Shown in pieces: positions 11,970 to 25,209 of a DNA stretch of 64,000 nt (the first letter of the stretch is position 1; the number at the start of each line of letters is the position of its first letter). This stretch comes from Austropuccinia psidii (taxonomy: Eukaryota; Basidiomycota; Pucciniomycetes; Pucciniales; Sphaerophragmiaceae): assembly GCA_023105745.1 (NCBI GenBank), contig JALGQZ010000015.1, forward strand, positions 379,501 to 443,500. The letters are read 5' to 3'. The position numbers and the translations under genes are program-made. The notes beneath the pieces are model-generated. The model worked only from the letters and a program-made list of their open reading frames with translations, searched no databases and was not told the origin of the DNA.

Positions 11970-14288
11970 CTAGATGGGAAGACCTACGACGTCTCTACAA
12001 ATTTCGACAACAGTTTTACCATCTTGATGCAATTTTCTCAAATCTATACTCAGAGAGGAATATTTTGGACTTTTGAGAAAATTGAATGGAAAAGTTGAAA
12101 TTTGTTTGGGAAAAAAACTCAACTAGGAATGGTTAGATCGCAGATTGGCAAAGTAAAACTACATTGAGAGGCAGAATCAATCGAAACAGAGCTACAATAA
12201 CAAAAGAAAATCCGATTAAGTATCTTTGTGAAGCCAAAAAATAATCAAAGAAAACACTCAACGAATTCCAAAAATCAAATTGAAAAGTTTGGTTGTCGTA
12301 GGTCTTTTGGCCACAATCCCAAGCTTTTTTAATCAAGAATTCCGAAGTAAAATTATATTTTTCTGAAACTTTGGCACCATTATAGATTTCGTTGGAAAGT
12401 TTTTTTTTATGATGTGCTTTTATGAAGACTATATTCATCATTCTGAACGTGTTTCCAAAAAATTAACAAAAATTAATACAAAGCCTTTTTTTTCAAAAAG
12501 TGAAAACAAATGAAAAGACTTGCATGTTATTAGAATCACAATACGATAATTTATTTTTACCGCTAAGAGCTCCATTTGGACCCGACCCATCACATGTATT
12601 CTGTTTTTAACAAGAGTTTCAGAATTCTACTACTTGGTTTTGGATTTTATTGTCAGAGCTTACACTTCCACGTATGATAAAGTATTTCTAAAGTTGAGAT
12701 TTGGTATTCGCACAAATAAATACCAGAATGAGGATGTGTATTTGAAAATAATCCAAAATCACTTAACTTGTTTTTTCCAAATCGCAGCTAACAAATTCAA
12801 TTCTATTGAAAGTTTCATTTCACTTTGTGCTTTGGACGCTAAGTTTATTAAGGACTTTGAATTCAGATGATCTACTAAAAATTTTCCATCTTTCAAAATG
12901 CCATACACTCCATCTTGGGTACTTATGCCTGAGCTTATGATGTCTTCTGAAATCTTGGCCAATTTAGTTTGAATCATGTCTTGATTTTGAGATAATTGGG
13001 AAATAAAAAATGTCCACTTTTTTGTATTTGTATTTGAAGGAACGTGTAAAAAAAACCCCAGTAAAAACAAATGCAATATTAATCTTCTCGGTTAATTTAA
13101 CAAAAAGAAATGGAAATGGACATATCATAAGGGGCTTGCTTAACTTTGTCATGCTGATTGACTGGATCTGGAACAATAGCATAATCCATTATATTGGCTT
13201 CACCTGCTGCTAAACCTATTTGGCCTTGAACCAATTGCATGAGCCACTTTGTGTATGACTTATGACCTTCGGTTGGATGAACTTTTGCACAATTTGAGGT
13301 AAACGTCAAATAAGCTTTCGCAATTGCCCAATCGTCATGTTCATCTGGGAAAAAGTCTTTTATCTGAAGGACAATATTGAAAAAAAAGAAATTTTTTTGA
13401 ATGAAATAAGTCAATTTGCAAGAAAATAAATAAGGAGAAACCGTGTTCAAAAATTCACTTTTTCTCAAGCAAAAATTAGCTGACCATTGAAGGGATGATA
13501 CCTGTTTTTCAATTCAAGATTTATTTAGCGGAATGTGAGTTTTGAAAGGATTCAAATGTTATTGTTGCGTATTACCTTGCATCATTGTCATTGAAAATCC
13601 AACAGCTTGATATAAGATGTTCATATAAGAATTCCATTCTTGAGCTGCGACCAATATGTACCAATCTTTTCCTTTCACCGGAGAGCATAACTAGGTCGTA
13701 AAAGTTTTTGTTAAAAGGAAAATAAAATGAATAGGTAGAATTTTGTAGTTTCTCTTTGGATTTGTTAAGATTTAGACTTACTTGACCGGCATAGCACAGC
13801 TTTTCTATTCCACAATCGAAATTGAGTAATCTTGAGTTGATTGCTAATTGCTTTCCGTAGAAGATAATTGACATGGGAAGTCAGGAAATTTTTAACTTGA
13901 TAGCCCACTGAAGGAGGTCAAAGAAAAGGGTTTTTTTGATGCTTACCTCAAGACTTATGTATTGACCCCCAGGATAATCAAGCAAGTATTGATCTAAATT
14001 CAATTCTTCCCAGAGCTGTGGCTTAAGTCTCCTGTGTAGGCACGGGTCTTTCAAGTGCTTGTTTTTTCGACTAGATAATAGTTTTTTTGGATGTTTCTTT
14101 AGTAATCTGAGAGATGGATTACTGCAGTTGACGATTTCAGATAGATAAGAGATAGTTAGATTGGTTTGGCCACTCGTTGGAACCGCCAATCCAGCTGTTG
14201 ATACAGCTAAGCTAAAAGTTGCCAGGTTGATGATCAATATATTCTTAATGGCAGTTGAAAAAAAAATATTAGTGTCATCCCAGCGCAT
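11970..14288 (-). CDS. Ten-exon gene for a 452-residue secreted protein, rust/basidiomycete unknown-function family
   Basis: Exons on the minus strand: 14288-13947, 13850-13782, 13690-13576, 13501-13485, 13363-13145, 13016-12768, 12600-12561, 12428-12263, 12191-12124, 12043-11970. All nine introns have GT..AG borders (several GTTAAG or GTTGAG), all phases join, the summed length is 1359 nt = 453 codons, and the frame is open from ATG to TAG. The N-terminus has a hydrophobic segment (residues ~16-34, NILIINLATFSLAVSTAGLA), a likely signal peptide. Then come a basic stretch, LLDYPGGQYISLE, FDCGIEKLC, LCSPVKGKDWY followed by AAQEW, KDFFPDEHDDWA, SSGISTQDGVYGILKDGKFL, TCDGSGPNGALS, KKAWDCG, QCSFTLPICDL and VVEICRDVVGLPI. 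Cysteines occur in scattered pairs, fitting disulfides. The order of motifs resembles a family of secreted basidiomycete proteins that I believe is catalogued as DUF7872; treat that name as tentative. No function is known to me. It is the only apparently intact non-transposon gene here. Confidence 0.75.
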
Positions 14289-16699
14289 TATTTCTTAAAG
14301 TGTATTCCGAATGGCACACAATTTCTTTTGCGGGGTTGGGCTAGCCGCCGTTGTCCTCTGGTGCTCCTCTGCTTTTCATTTATAAGTTCCTTCACTGCGT
14401 TTGCTGCGTCTACTGCGTCTCACGTTCCTAGTGATGAATATGGTTCTGGCACTTCGTCTCACATCCTTTACTTATCGTGTCGTAGTCTGTAGGTGTGAAG
14501 ATGTTGGAAGGGATCTTTTGCAAAGCTGATTATATGCTTCATCGCCCTCGGAATCGGATTATTTAGTATCCGCCTCATTTAGTAGGAATTAAATCTCATT
14601 TTGTCAATTCCTGCGTCACTGTTCATACTTTTCCTTTGAAAATTTCATTTTTTGAAGTGAAATAGGAAGTGCTTCACTGATTCCACTTGGTTGTATTCCT
14701 TAAATAGAGAGCTCTGTGCGTTTTCGTGCTGTTTTAGCTCGCTATGTTGCATATTTTGGGGTTGCTTCGCAACTTGATTTGTTTTTCTTCTTCAAGAAAC
14801 AGGTTACTCAGTTTGTTCTCCTTATCATCGCTTGGGAAATTTTGGCTTTGCTGGAGGCCACCGGCTGACTCTGGGTCCACGAGTTTGATGCTGCTTTTTT
14901 TGCCTTAGAATCTGAAATTGTATTTCCTTTGTCCCATTTTGTCATGGCGACCACATCAGATGTATTGGAGTGACTGTAAATATTTACTCGTCTTAATTAT
15001 GAACCAGGGGTGGTTGAACGTATTTTTACATGAATAATCCGATGGGTATACTATCTTCTATTTGTATTTGATGAATGAAATTTTTTGAATATCTTTGCAA
15101 AAAAAACCTTAATAATTTTATCGTAAATTTATTTTGGAAAATTATTCTTTGCAAAACATTTAACACATCAATTTTAGACTTCAATGAAATTACAAAATTT
15201 AATGTAATTTATACTTGAATAATCTTATTGAAGTTTTCATGGCTTTGCCAATTTTATGCGCAAAAATATACAAATCACATGTTAAATGTTTTTTCTAATC
15301 TCAAAAGATGATGTTATTTTGTGTATCTTCATGAAATACTGTCACCTCATCACAATGAGAGATTTTTCTCACCCTAGAGTGAAGATACGCCCAAGTGAGA
15401 ATGAAGTAGGGGTATGAAAGATACTACAGACAGTTTTGTCAGTGGTTTAAAATTTTTAAGAATTTCATATCAAATTCTTTTTATGTGATTCTTTCCAAGA
15501 AAATTTTTGGAATTTTATAATACATATCCCAGAATACTTTGCCTCTTCAACTTTAAAGAGTCTTTTTGGAATATACCATTTAATTTCACATTGGCTTCTT
15601 TCATTTTGATTCAGGTTTGAAAGCTATTTTTCACACTATTTTCTAAAAATTTGAAAATAATTTTGAATCATTGTATCCAACATCTAATTTCTTACTCAAT
15701 TAATTATTTTGTCCTTAAGAGAGAGTGTACCCATATTCAATTTTTTGATTATTTTAAAATTTTATCAAAGGAAAAAAAAACAATGGGAAAGAAAGGTTTT
15801 CTTATTGTGAAATGAATCTCTCAAAGGCATAGAAGGAGGTATAAATTTTCCATACAAATTTAGTTCTCAAACCATCCTCACTCTTCCATCCCATCCTTTC
15901 GATACCTACACTGTTTTATTTGAGTCAATATACAAGTTTTCTGTATCAAAAAGCAGTCCACAATAACTTTGATATTAACAAGATTCTCAAAAATGATATA
16001 AATCAGCGCATTAAATTATTTGAGCTATAATTCAAATATTGAGGATAATAAATTCAAAATAATGTTTGAAAAAAAATAAATAGAAGATTATTTATGATAA
16101 TTTTTTTCATCATGGAATAGAAGGTATCCAAGATAACCTTAAAGAAATCTTTTTCCCAAATTAATGAAATTTATTCATAAGAATAAATCACTGAAAATAA
16201 CCAAAATAACTCATTTTTTCATAAAAAAGAAGATCATGAAAATTATTATAATACAAATGAGATTTTTCAATAGAAGTTATTGATCAGATAAGAAATCCTC
16301 ACTTTGATAACAAACTCAAGCACTAGAAAAACATTACAGAAAGTATGAAAAGGAAATATCAGAGTATTATATTTAGCTCGGCATTAACAGGAACTACCCA
16401 CAACACAGTTTTGAACTATGAGTGTATATGATATTTAGACCAAAGAACTAAAACTTCAAAAAATATCATCGTAAATAATCCAAGGCTATATAAAAACTGA
16501 ATCATCATAAAATTCTAAGCCTTCACGCATTATATCACTGATTGAAGAACAAAAGATTAAAGCTTACTATCAATAGCATTAAAATTAGAAAAAATTGCTT
16601 AATTCATCTCTTAAATAAAACTTTTATGAATTGACTAAGTCTTTATCAAGCTTTTTGAAGAGATCTATAGTAATGAAAAACAGAAACAATGGATTCATT
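14289..16699. other. Upstream region of the secreted-protein gene and AT-rich DNA
   Basis: 14290-14960 is less AT-rich than the surroundings and lies just upstream of the minus-strand start codon, so it is the likely promoter/5' UTR; no defined motif stands out. 15000-16699 is AT-rich without a supported coding frame. Confidence 0.4.
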
Positions 16700-17260
16700 T
16701 ATATTCGAAATGGCCAATAATGTCATGGATGGATTTTGTTCAATATTTGAATGACTCACCATCAGATGCAGATGAGCTTCCAATATTCCAATTTTTATAT
16801 CATCATTATGATTTCAGCTTATTAGAGATATTACTTATGGTGAAACATCCTGTTCATAGTAATATTAAATTATTTCTCTGGAATTCTTTTTTTATTAATC
16901 AAGAATCAACATAATATATCATTGAATATTATGTACATTAAGAATTTTTCTTATATCATTTCCTCTGTCTAGATTATTTGTTAAAGGAAGGTTTATTTCA
17001 AATCAAAAGATTCAAAGGAAGTAATGAGAAAATATTGATATGATTTATTAATATAATATTTATTTTCATACTCTTTAATTTGTAGATTAATAAATCATGA
17101 ATTCCCTTTTCATGCATCTTTGAGGTTCAAATGGAGTGAAAATCTCCCTTCATTATTTGACATTAAGTTTATGGCTTCTCAGAGGTGGCTTCATGAATGC
17201 TTTCACAATTATATTTAAATCAACTTCCAAGTTCATCCTGGAAATTGTAAGCATACTTAT
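16700..17260 (+). pseudogene. Short coding-like relics, unrecognised
   Basis: An open piece at 16720-16914 (64 codons, containing YLNDSPSDADELPIFQFLYH) and a second one at about 17096-17216 (reading EFPFHASLRFKWSENLPSLF, ended by TAA) have the look of exons, the second preceded by a TTTGTAG acceptor. They are separated by stops. I do not recognise the product; it could be one decayed gene or chance. Confidence 0.25.
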
Positions 17261-17926
17261 TTAATATAATTTTATCATGAGATAAGGACTAAATTATGTC
17301 TGGTCATGAATTATTAAATCACAATTTGGAAGAACTAATCCAAGCATCATAGTAAAAATGTCCCACTTGAAACTGAAACTAAATGCCTTAGAGGTGCCGT
17401 AAAGAAGGTTACCCTGACTCTTTTGACTAGATTCTTTGGTCTAATACCTGCCTTTCAAATTTTTCTCTGAATATTTTTGTAAAATAAAATAGCTCAAATA
17501 TAACTCTGTAGTATTGTGTCTTGGTACCTCAATCAACTATTGAAAAAAAACTATTATTTCAGTAAATTCCTTCATGGAGCCCTAAATATTGCTTCAAAAT
17601 GAATAGTTGAAATTTGGAAAGTAGTGAAGCTAGAAAATATACGCTGAGGGAGCTTCATTACTTGTATTTTGAGTCATTTAAATTGAAAATATTCCAAAAA
17701 AATTTGAAATTTTGAAGGGTTTTTATTAAAGAAAGCTCTGTACTGAGCCAGGTTTTTATTTAGCATAAAATCAAAGCTAGTCCTGCGTCTTTGGATGTGG
17801 CCACCAAAGAAATCAATAATTATAGTTCTATTAAGTGAAAACTATCAAGCTTTAGTCCAAACCAAATAATGGATAGCTGATATTTTATACGGTGACTTAG
17901 AGCCAGAGAAAAAGAATGACACCCAA
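17261..17926. other. Intergenic DNA, no gene seen
   Basis: AT-rich, no supported frame. The last bases before the LTR read CCCAA. Confidence 0.5.
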
Positions 17927-19755
17927 TGTAAGGTGTGGATATGAAACTTTGATTAAAAATCAAGTACTTTTCCTGTCCTCAAAATTTGTATAAGGTAAAA
18001 ATCAATTAAAAATAGTATGGAATATTATTTTTAAGAGAAAACACGCCAATTTTATTGTTTATAACTTTATTAGTATAAAACAATAATATTATAAAAATTT
18101 ATTGTTTTACCAACAATGAAAATTTATCCAAAAAATACTCTACAAGAGATATTTTAAGGCTACAAAAGAAATTTCTTCAAGAGCAATTTCAATTGGAATT
18201 CATTGAGCAAAGAACTGAAAGCAATTAATTAAAGAACAAAGTCTTTAAAAAGAATATTAAAGAGAAAACACGCCCAAAAGTGACCAGAGTGAATTTGGAA
18301 ACAAAGTGACAAAGTTTACAGTGATGAAAGATGCTTTAATTCACTTTTGGGGTGGTTCAGGGGTAAAAATGATTATAAGAGTTACAAACAATGATTATAA
18401 TGATTTTTTCACGTGGTTGAAAGGATTAAAATGATTTAAAAATGGTGGTTGGAATCTTTGATTTATTGGTTTAACAGTGTTTAAACTAATTAATAAAAGG
18501 AAAAGATTCTAACATGAAGAGAAAAGTGGGGCAAAGAAGACATTCTTTTATAGCCATCAGTTCTCTTACTCCAAAAGTAAATTTTACTCTTGTCAGTCGT
18601 GAAAAGCAGTCTGACAACAGAAAAGCCAATTATGGCATCATTGAACCCTGGTTTAGACCAAAAGTGGCTGGTTTAAGCCATTTTTAGCCATTTTTAGCCA
18701 TTTTAGACTCTTAAATCAGCCATTACTATAGCAATACCAGGCCTAGAGCCTTCAAAACACGTCAGAATGTGTTTAAGAGGCGTAGAAACCAGTTAAAGCT
18801 GTTTTTACTATGGTTGTTTTATCTTAAGGGTAGTTTTACCCTCTTGGCAACAGCTAAAACTACCCCAGTTGGTATCAAAACCTCATCATCAATTGAGTCC
18901 ACAGACCCTGTAACTCAATTCCACGCCAAAAGTGATGAGCTTTTGCGTGAATTTTGACATCCCACGCCTGTCAGCAAGGAATTTGGGGGTCTAGCTCCCC
19001 CTTAGAGCTGGAGTTCCTTTTCCCCCCCAAATTTAATCTTTCCAATTTATTTTTCCTTTAATTACTCATCATGTATTATACTTATAATTTAAATATGTAA
19101 TTCAATTCAATTGTACAGTACAATACAGTAATAATTGACACCTCATATGTAAATCAAAGTTCACTTATGTAATACATGTGCACATTTTGACATTTCAATT
19201 GAATTCAACTGAAAATACTTCAATTCCTCATAACTTCTAAACTAAACACAACACCTCAATTTTAACACAAAAATTGATGGTTAACACCACATGTGGTGTG
19301 AATTAGATTAAGGTTGTGAGGATTTTCAACTTCTGTATTGAAAATACTAAAAACTTAATTTAAGCTTATTTAGAGTTGAGTTACAAGAATTTCACTCAGA
19401 GGTGACCCCACCTAATTTTTTATGAGGAATCCAATGGTGAAATAATTTTTATATGTTTATTTGATGGATAAAAAGTTATGATAATTTTTATTTAACTTTT
19501 TTCCAAATTTGTTTATTTTTTCACAATTTTGTTAAAATTTCATTTTTACTTAATCTTTTCAAGTATAAATGTAATTTTATACTTACAAAATTTAATGTAT
19601 TTTTATTTTTAAATTGTAATTAATTTTTTATTTTTAATATAATTTTATATTTATATTTTGACTTTTCTTTTAATAATATAAATTTTATTTATATTAATAT
19701 GTTATTTTTGTATTTGTGGTCTTTTGGGTATATGAAATTACCTCTAAGGCTCACA
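17927..19755 (-). repeat. LTR, family D, copy 2
   Basis: The 1829-bp block is almost the same as 2425-4259, in the same orientation, including the 5-G/5-C hairpin segment. No internal element sequence follows on either side: the left flank is unrelated DNA (CCCAA) and the right flank is a family C LTR starting GTCCT, so there is no target duplication. It is probably an LTR left by recombination between elements or by a truncated insertion. Confidence 0.85.
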
Positions 19756-21892
19756 GTCCTCAAGAGAAATATATAATATGACAAAATATTGTAAACACAA
19801 ATTTAAATATAATTATTAAAAAATCATTATATAAAAAAAAGAAATTCAATTATTATTATAAAAATATAATAATAAAAAAGATAATAATTATAATAAATTA
19901 TAATTATTCTATTATTGTTGTAGTCACTGACAGTTATAACAATAGGAAGTGTAAAGATCTTAATGAGACAATTACACGTGGAAAATATGAATATTAAGCA
20001 CTTATAAATAATATAAATATTATTAATAAAAGAATTAAGACACACACTGTGCAGAGATAATTCTTATAGAATAAAATTCTATATAAAAAAAGTAATACTA
20101 GATAAAAAAGATATAGAACTTTAGAGAAAACTTACTTATAATATTTATTTAATACAACAAGTCAAACAACAACACTTATTATATTAATTAATAATTATAA
20201 GTTAAAAACACGCCAAAAATCAATATTTTTAAAGATAAACCAGCTTTTTAAAATAAAAATTATGATTAAAGAGTTTTTAAGATGAATTTGTGGATTTTTA
20301 AAAGATATTTAAGATGATAATATGATAATTTTTATATAATAAAATGTATTATTGGTGATTACAACAATAATCTAAATTCTATGATTTCAATTCTTTAATT
20401 TTAATTAAAAAAGAATAAAATAACTTAAGAATTACTTTAATAATAAGATTTTATATTTAATAAAACTTTACCTGTTTAAATTTCTAATATGATTGGATTG
20501 ATAATGAATGATGGACAAAAACAGTGATGAAAAGACTCTTTTCATGTCTTCAGAGCATCTCTCATGATTTATAATGGATATAGAGGGCGTGCTCAGGTCA
20601 AAACTGAAAAACCATGCTTAAAAATAAAGTTCTTAACTTGAGGTAACTTATTTTTCATTCCCATTTAAAGTTATCAGTGTTATTCTTAACTCCATGTAAG
20701 TTTAATCCGAATTTAAACCAATTATTCTAAGTTTTTAATATAAAAAACTTATTTTTATTAAATTTCATCACATGAACAACTTAAAAATAGAGTTTCAAGC
20801 AGAAATCTCTTAAACTCAATTTTTAATTGATTTTTAAGAAATTATAATTTTCTTTGAGCTTTAATTAAAAGAGTAAATTTCAAGGCTAGTTACCCAGGAA
20901 ATTTATTTATAAAAGATGACTAAAATTTAACTTATATGTAGATAATATTAAATTGTAATCTGTGTGAAATTTTGAAGGGAATCCATTATGAATTGGATTT
21001 CTAATGAATTTTTGAAGTTGTTGCTATTTTTCCACATAAAATAGCAATATACACCAAACCTTAACTTTTGACAAGTTTTAATGCTTGTAACCTTAAAGTT
21101 TTGAGCTTATTTAAGCTTTTTAAGCTCAATTAAGCTTTGACAGTTCTTAAAACATTGAATTCAAGCTTGCATATTGGGATTTACCCTTTGGAAGCTTGAA
21201 ATTCCTGTCTAATTAGGGATAAAACCAGTTTCAACTTTAATGTTGGATCAAAGTGTAATATTAAAGTTTAAATAAGGTTGCAAATCCTCCAATAAAGGTG
21301 GACAACCTTAATTGAATCCTTGCAGATCCAAAAAGTTGGGTACCCCAGCTCTATTTGGTCTTTTTCCTTTGTCCCACCTTTTTGCGTGGATTTTGCCCTT
21401 TTATTTCTTTAAAGCCATACTATGGCCTTAAACCCTCTTAAATTGAGCTCACGCAGGATTTAAATACTGTATGGCAAATCCTTAGCCAATTCAGTAAATA
21501 TACACCACACCTCAATTTTAACTAAAATTTTGATAAGTTTGCATAAACCTTATGCAACTTCGAATTTAAGCTTATTTAAGCTTAAATTTAACAATTTTAA
21601 AAAAATGTTAAAAAAGTTACATTAGTACTGTGAGATTCTTAAATCTTCCAATAACATAAGAAATAAGTGTTTTTGGGTATAAGACCTTATGGATGTACCT
21701 GAGGTTATTTTTGGTGTAGAATCCAAAAATGACATAATATTTATAACCTTGTTTATCAAAAAAAAAGTTAAACTTATTTCTTTTTATTTTTTATTTTAAA
21801 TTCAATTAAAAATTCTGTTGAAGACAGTTTTAACTGTGTATAAAGTTATTTGTGGCCTTATGGATATGTTATGCATACTTCACAGGCTCACA
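19756..21892 (-). repeat. LTR, family C, copy 1, lacking its 3' end
   Basis: Read on the minus strand it starts TGTGAGCCTGTGAAG at 21892, the same TGTGAGCCT start as families B and D. The body aligns with 35460-37298 (plus strand) and with 37299-38270. The final ~80 bases of the LTR seen in copy 2, which end AACCTTACA, are missing where it meets LTR D copy 2. The element inside is gone. Confidence 0.65.
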
Positions 21893-21928
21893 ACCAGAGT
21901 GAATCCACGGTTTGTGTATGACCCAAAT

Positions 21929-23663
21929 TGTGAGCCTTAGAGGTAATTTCATATACCCCAAAGACCACAAATACAAAAATAACATATTAATATAAATAAA
22001 ATAAATTTATTTATATTATTAAAATAAAAATCAAAATATAAATATAAAATTATATTAAAAATAAAAAATTAATTACAATTTAAAAATAAAAATACATTAA
22101 ATTCTGTAAGTATAAAATTACATTTATACTTGAAAAAATTAAGTAAAAATAAAATTTTAACAAAATTTTGAAAAAATAAATAAATTTGGAAAAAAGTTAA
22201 ATAAAAATTATTATAACTTTTTATCCAATAAATAAACACATAAAAATTATTTCACCATTGGATTCCTCATAAAAAATCAGGTGGGGTCACCTCTGAATGA
22301 AATTCTTGTAACTCAACTCTAAATAAGCTTAAATTAAGTTTTTAGTATTTTCAATACAAAAGTTGAAAATCCTCAAAACCTTAATTTAATTCACACCACA
22401 TGTGGTGTTAACCATCAATTTTTGTGTTAAAATTGAGGTGTTGTGTTTAGTTTAGAAGCTATGAGGAATTGAAGTATTTTCAATTGAATTCAATTGAAAT
22501 GTCAAAATGTGCGGGTGTATTACATAAGTGAACTTTTATTTACATATGAGGTGTCAATTATTACCGTATTGTACTGTACATTTTATAAGTATAATACATG
22601 ATGAGGAATTAAAGAAAAAATAAATTGGAAAGATTAAAATTCACGCAAAAGTTCATCACTTTTGGCCTGGAATTGAGTTACAGGGTCTGTGGACTCAATT
22701 GATGATGAGGTTTTGATACCAACTGGGGTAGTTTTAGCTGTTTCCAAGAGGGTAAAACTACCCTTAAGATGAACCAATCATAGTAAAAACAGTTTTAACT
22801 AGTTTCTACGTCTCTTACACACATTCTGACGTGTTTTGAAGGCTCTAGACCAGGTATTGCTATAGTAATGGCTGATTTAAGGGTCTAAAATGGCTAAAAA
22901 TGGCTAAAAATGGCTTAAACCAGCCGTCTTTGGTCTAAACCAGGTTTCAATGATGCCATAATTGGCTTTTCTGTTGTCAGACTGTTTTTTACCACTGACA
23001 AGAGTAAATTTTACTTTTGGAGTAAGAGAATTGATGGCTATAAAAGAATGTCTTCTTTGCCCCACTTTTCTCTTCATGTCAGAATCTTTTCCTTTTATAA
23101 TTAGTTTAAACATTGTTAAACCAATCAATAAAAGATTCCAACCACCTTTTTTAAATCATTTTAATCCTTTTAACCACGTAAAAAAATCATTATAATCATT
23201 GTTTGTAACTCTTATAATCATTTTTACCCCTGAACCACCCCAAAAGTGAATTAAAGCATCTTTCATCACTGTAAGCTTTGTCACTTTGTTTCCAAATTCA
23301 CTCTGGTCACTTTTGGGCGTGTTTTCTCTTTAATATTCTTTTTAAAGACTTTGTTCTTTAATTAATTGCTTGCAGTTCTTTGCTCAATTAATTCCAATTG
23401 AAATTGCTCTTGAAGAAATTTCTTTTGTAGCCTTAAAATATCTCTTGTAGAGTATTTTTTGGATAAATTTTTATTGTTGGTAAAACAATAAATTTTTATA
23501 ATATTATTGTTTTATACTAACAAAGTTATAAAAAATAAAATTGGCGTGTTTTCTCTTAAAAATAATATTTCATACTATTTTTAACTGAATTTTACCTTAT
23601 ACAAATTTTGAGGACAGGAAAAGTACTTGATTTTTAATCAAAGTTTCATATCCACACCTTACC
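21929..23663 (+). repeat. Solo LTR, family D, copy 3, with CAAAT target duplication
   Basis: Plus-strand orientation, from TGTGAGCCTTAGAGG to CCACACCTTAC; the expected last A is C. It is flanked by CAAAT at 21924-21928 and again at 23664-23668, a 5-bp duplication typical of Ty3/gypsy insertion, so it is a solo LTR formed by LTR-LTR recombination. It is 1735 bp because a segment of about 85 bp with the G5/C5 hairpin is missing compared with copies 1 and 2. Confidence 0.88.
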
Positions 23664-23668
23664 CAAAT

Positions 23669-24520
23669 CCTTAGTCATCCACGTATACACTCCCTACATC
23701 AACATGGATTACACCCGCATCTGTGTGGTAGTTAGGCAGATCTCTCAAAAAAAGTGCATCAAAGGGATGCATTTGAGAAATTTGACTCGATGGCTTGACG
23801 TGATTGCATGTTACATTGTTTCACAACTTTTTCTCTGCCCTGACATTGTAGTACGTACAAAGGTATACTATGTACTACAATTTCCGCTGTACAAATTAGG
23901 ATGGAGTAATACTACTCCTGCCTGCATGCATATTGCCAATTGGGATCCACCTTCCGATCATTTACATACATGTGGCTCATGTGCCACATGCTCAGAATTG
24001 CGTTTCACCCAATTTGCACATGCAAGCTGAGCATGTCATGGTCAAAATCTCAGTGTTGAAGTTTCTGGTGGAGCCATAATCGGAACACCTTTTGCAATAG
24101 TTCATTGGAAGGGTCGGTTTGGAGCACTTCACCAAAGCGCATGAAATGCTCAGCCGGGCCAAAATGTCTTCCAATGTTGTGCAAAATTCTCAGATTGTGT
24201 GCTTACAAAAATGACCTAGCAATTGCTCAGCATGGTGAATTTGATATTTTTATATCAATAGCTCAATAACCGTGCATTTCAAACGTTCAGTCACTGAGCA
24301 ATTCAATTATGACCCCAAATCAAACCTGAGCCATGGGTCAACCCAAGCTCATGCTGAACTCCCTTGTCATACAGCCACCCGACCCTTTGTTCAAACACTT
24401 TGACCCAGTCATAAGGCCAGTATGCTCGCCGCGGTCACCTGTTACCAAATGCACCACATGCTTCTCTGCATGGGGCATTTGTGGATTGCACCCACCGTGC
24501 ACATTCAGCAATGCCCTCCC
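23669..24520. other. Less AT-rich DNA without a recognised gene
   Basis: An open frame at 23704-24030 (plus) has no recognisable motif and I do not call it. From about 24300 the sequence becomes a promoter-like lead-in to the Cys-cluster gene. Confidence 0.4.
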
Positions 24521-24529
24521 AGGCAATCG

Positions 24530-24545
24530 GGTGGCTATTTAAGGA
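24530..24545 (+). promoter_or_regulatory. TATA-like element (TATTTAAGG)
   Basis: GGCTATTTAAGGAAAC lies upstream of the plus-strand Cys-cluster gene in an otherwise GC-richer stretch. Placement and form fit a core promoter; the start of transcription is not visible. Confidence 0.35.
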
Positions 24546-24656
24546 AACAAAGGGGATTTGACTGAGTCTGAAAATTCAATCAATTTCAATACTCAGCCAG
24601 AACCCCTTTGTTCCTCTTCCTCACGTGAGCATTTCCCTTCTCAGTTGCAGCATTGG

Positions 24657-24776
24657 CTGTGACTGAGCTTCAATTTTGCCGACACACCTTGAAGCTGAGC
24701 CCTTGTTGGGTGCTGTAACTGAGCTTCAATTTTGCCAAGATGCCTTGAAGCTGAGCCTTTGTTGGGTGCTGCAACT
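24657..24776 (+). repeat. Two-copy direct repeat of about 60 bp
   Basis: GTGACTGAGCTTCAATTTTG...GTTGGGTGCTG is repeated as TAACTGAGCTTCAATTTTG...GTTGGGTGCTG with few changes. It lies in the leader between the TATA-like box and the ATG of the Cys-cluster gene. Confidence 0.7.
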
Positions 24777-25209
24777 GCTGCAGTCGTCTCAGCTTCACCA
24801 TGGTATAAAAGACCATCTTTGCCCAACAAGCCCTCCACTTTTTTTCTCAACCGCTCTTCTTAATTTTGTGAATATTCCCCCTTGTCTTCCTGCCTTTTCA
24901 CTCTTTTCTATTGCACTCCACTGACCCCACTACCCTTCCTTACCACTTTTTGTTTTTCCTGCTTATACATCCAGAAACCCCCTTCTATCCACCTCATGCA
25001 TTTCCTCCGTTTAAAACTGTTGGCCAAATTATGTACCAATATTAATACTTATTTTTCTTCACCACTCTCTTCCAGACTTTTCAAACCAACTGACTAGAGC
25101 ATCTTTATTTTGTTCAAGTTTTAAATTTATAATTCATTGTTTGTCCTCATTTTCTTTCTTGATTTTTTACTTTCTATTCAGTTACTAACCCCAATTGTTT
25201 TGTTTTTAG

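Noticed and set aside
17927..23663. Composite DNA transposon with 1.8-kb terminal inverted repeats.
   Set aside because: The arms are LTRs of family D; the right arm has its own CAAAT duplication and the left arm has none, and the interior is another LTR. Independent events explain it better.
24338..24526. Minus-strand 62-codon frame in the GC-richer region.
   Set aside because: No motif and it overlaps the promoter-like lead of the Cys-cluster relic.
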